Shown here one piece after another: positions 63,625 to 64,000 of a stretch of 64,000 bases of DNA. Numbering within the stretch: position 1 is the stretch's first letter; the number at the start of each line of letters is the position of its first letter. The DNA is from Mediterraneibacter butyricigenes (GTDB taxonomy: Bacteria; Bacillota; Clostridia; Lachnospirales; Lachnospiraceae): assembly GCF_003574295.1 (NCBI RefSeq), contig NZ_BHGK01000001.1:930001-994000 (forward strand). The letters run 5' to 3'. The notes below the pieces were generated by a model. That model saw nothing but the letters and a program-made list of their open reading frames with translations. It did not search any database and was not told the DNA's origin. The translations under genes and the position numbers were made by a program.

Positions 63625-63810
63625 GAATTTCCTCCTTTTTCCACTTGAATCTATGTTTTTCGACATTTTTCTAATACTAAAAATTTTACAGTTGCGCATC
63701 GACACGCGCCATGACATATATATCAGTATTATCATATTTTTTCCAAAAACATAGTGTTTTTTTGCGTGGGAGAAAAGTTCTTAAGGGAAAATATTGACAG
63801 CAGAAATAAA

Positions 63811-63901
63811 TCCTGCTATAAGATTATATATCAAAAGCATTTATTTTTCTTACTTTTCTTTGCAGAAATATCTGCATCTGTATATTTTCTACCGAAATTC
63901 T
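63811..63901 (-). repeat. right copy of the ~92-bp inverted repeat
   Basis: This is the inverted partner of 57749-57840. It is not followed by an Rpn gene here, only by a hairpin at 63939-63969. It could be the leftover 5' region of a lost Rpn copy. Confidence 0.9.
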
Positions 63902-63938
63902 ATAAACGATAGAACAATTGAATGGTTAAGAAATAGTA

Positions 63939-63974
63939 ACGCGTGTATCAGTAAATTTGATACACGCGTGTTTT
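63939..63974 (+). terminator. hairpin terminator near the right edge
   Basis: ACGCGTGTATCA (63939-63950) and TGATACACGCGT (63958-63969) are perfect 12-bp arms, followed by GTTTT. No gene is seen between it and the window end. Confidence 0.75.
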
Positions 63975-64000
63975 ATCTTTGAATCATTTCATTTTCATCT

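Noticed and set aside
63794-63982. 62-residue plus-strand open frame at the right edge, sharing QKYLHLYIFYRNS with a frame at 57467-57790
   Set aside because: The shared peptide comes from the ~92-bp inverted DNA repeat. The frame also runs through a terminator hairpin, so it is not a gene.
1-64000. CRISPR arrays, rRNA and tRNA genes
   Set aside because: No spaced direct repeat array or cloverleaf-like segment was noticed. A tRNAscan or CRISPR search was not possible, so a missed tRNA cannot be fully excluded.

Overview
The window looks like a chromosomal segment of an anaerobic, spore-forming gut Firmicute, most likely a Lachnospiraceae member. The grounds are the clostridial style of the genes (T-box leader, Spo0A-type DNA-binding domain, Csp-like subtilase, PKTG-type sortase signal, remnant of a giant 2-hydroxyacyl-CoA dehydratase), strong AGGAG ribosome sites, and a small Tn916-family integrative element. 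No rRNA, tRNA or CRISPR array was seen. The species cannot be fixed from the sequence.

Bases 1-14,600 hold core and catabolic genes. They start with the 3' end of upp, then a CstA-type transporter behind a T-box leader whose specifier reads as alanine. Next come a scarred stretch of gene remnants, a MATE exporter, and an eight-gene leftward operon (12,180 to 4,869). The operon encodes an HcnABC-like flavin/iron-sulfur amine or amino-acid dehydrogenase, an ornithine-cyclodeaminase-like enzyme, an AraC regulator, a PII protein and an APC permease. A DMT exporter and a MYG1-family protein follow.

Bases 14,600-28,060 are mixed: a broken membrane gene, an IS1182-type transposase, a large sortase-anchored surface protein, an AgcS alanine/glycine symporter with an unusual leader, a collapsed 2-hydroxyacyl-CoA dehydratase, a Csp-like subtilase, a glycosyltransferase, a candidate small RNA, a MazEF-type toxin-antitoxin pair with a palindromic operator, and a pseudokinase-TPR membrane protein.

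Bases 28,250-56,670 form a cell-surface polysaccharide region in two opposed halves. The leftward half (42,120 to 28,290) encodes a flippase, several large GT-C-like membrane proteins, three GT2 enzymes, UDP-galactopyranose mutase, a GtrA protein and a frameshifted DUF3048 lipoprotein. A tyrosine recombinase sits at the divide. The rightward half (43,445 to 56,572) starts with CDP-glucose synthesis and dehydration (RfbF, RfbG). It continues with a DRE-TIM aldolase fusion, a frameshifted epimerase, a GT2, an acetolactate-synthase-like ThDP enzyme and a HAD phosphatase, then an AT-rich pair of membrane genes and a last membrane protein. The ThDP enzyme next to a CDP-4-keto-6-deoxyglucose pathway suggests a branched-chain deoxysugar made by two-carbon transfer. 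This is the most interesting candidate system here.

Bases 56,680-64,000 hold an Rpn-family nuclease gene and a stand-alone Spo0A-type DNA-binding domain. They also hold a 4.9-kb Tn916-like mobilizable element (xis, int, MobT-type relaxase, XRE regulator, alkyltransferase-like cargo) that has split a small 80-residue gene and left a 6-bp direct repeat. A ~92-bp inverted repeat brackets this block. Three separate one-base frameshifts (DUF3048 protein, epimerase, relaxase) could be real decay or sequencing indels.
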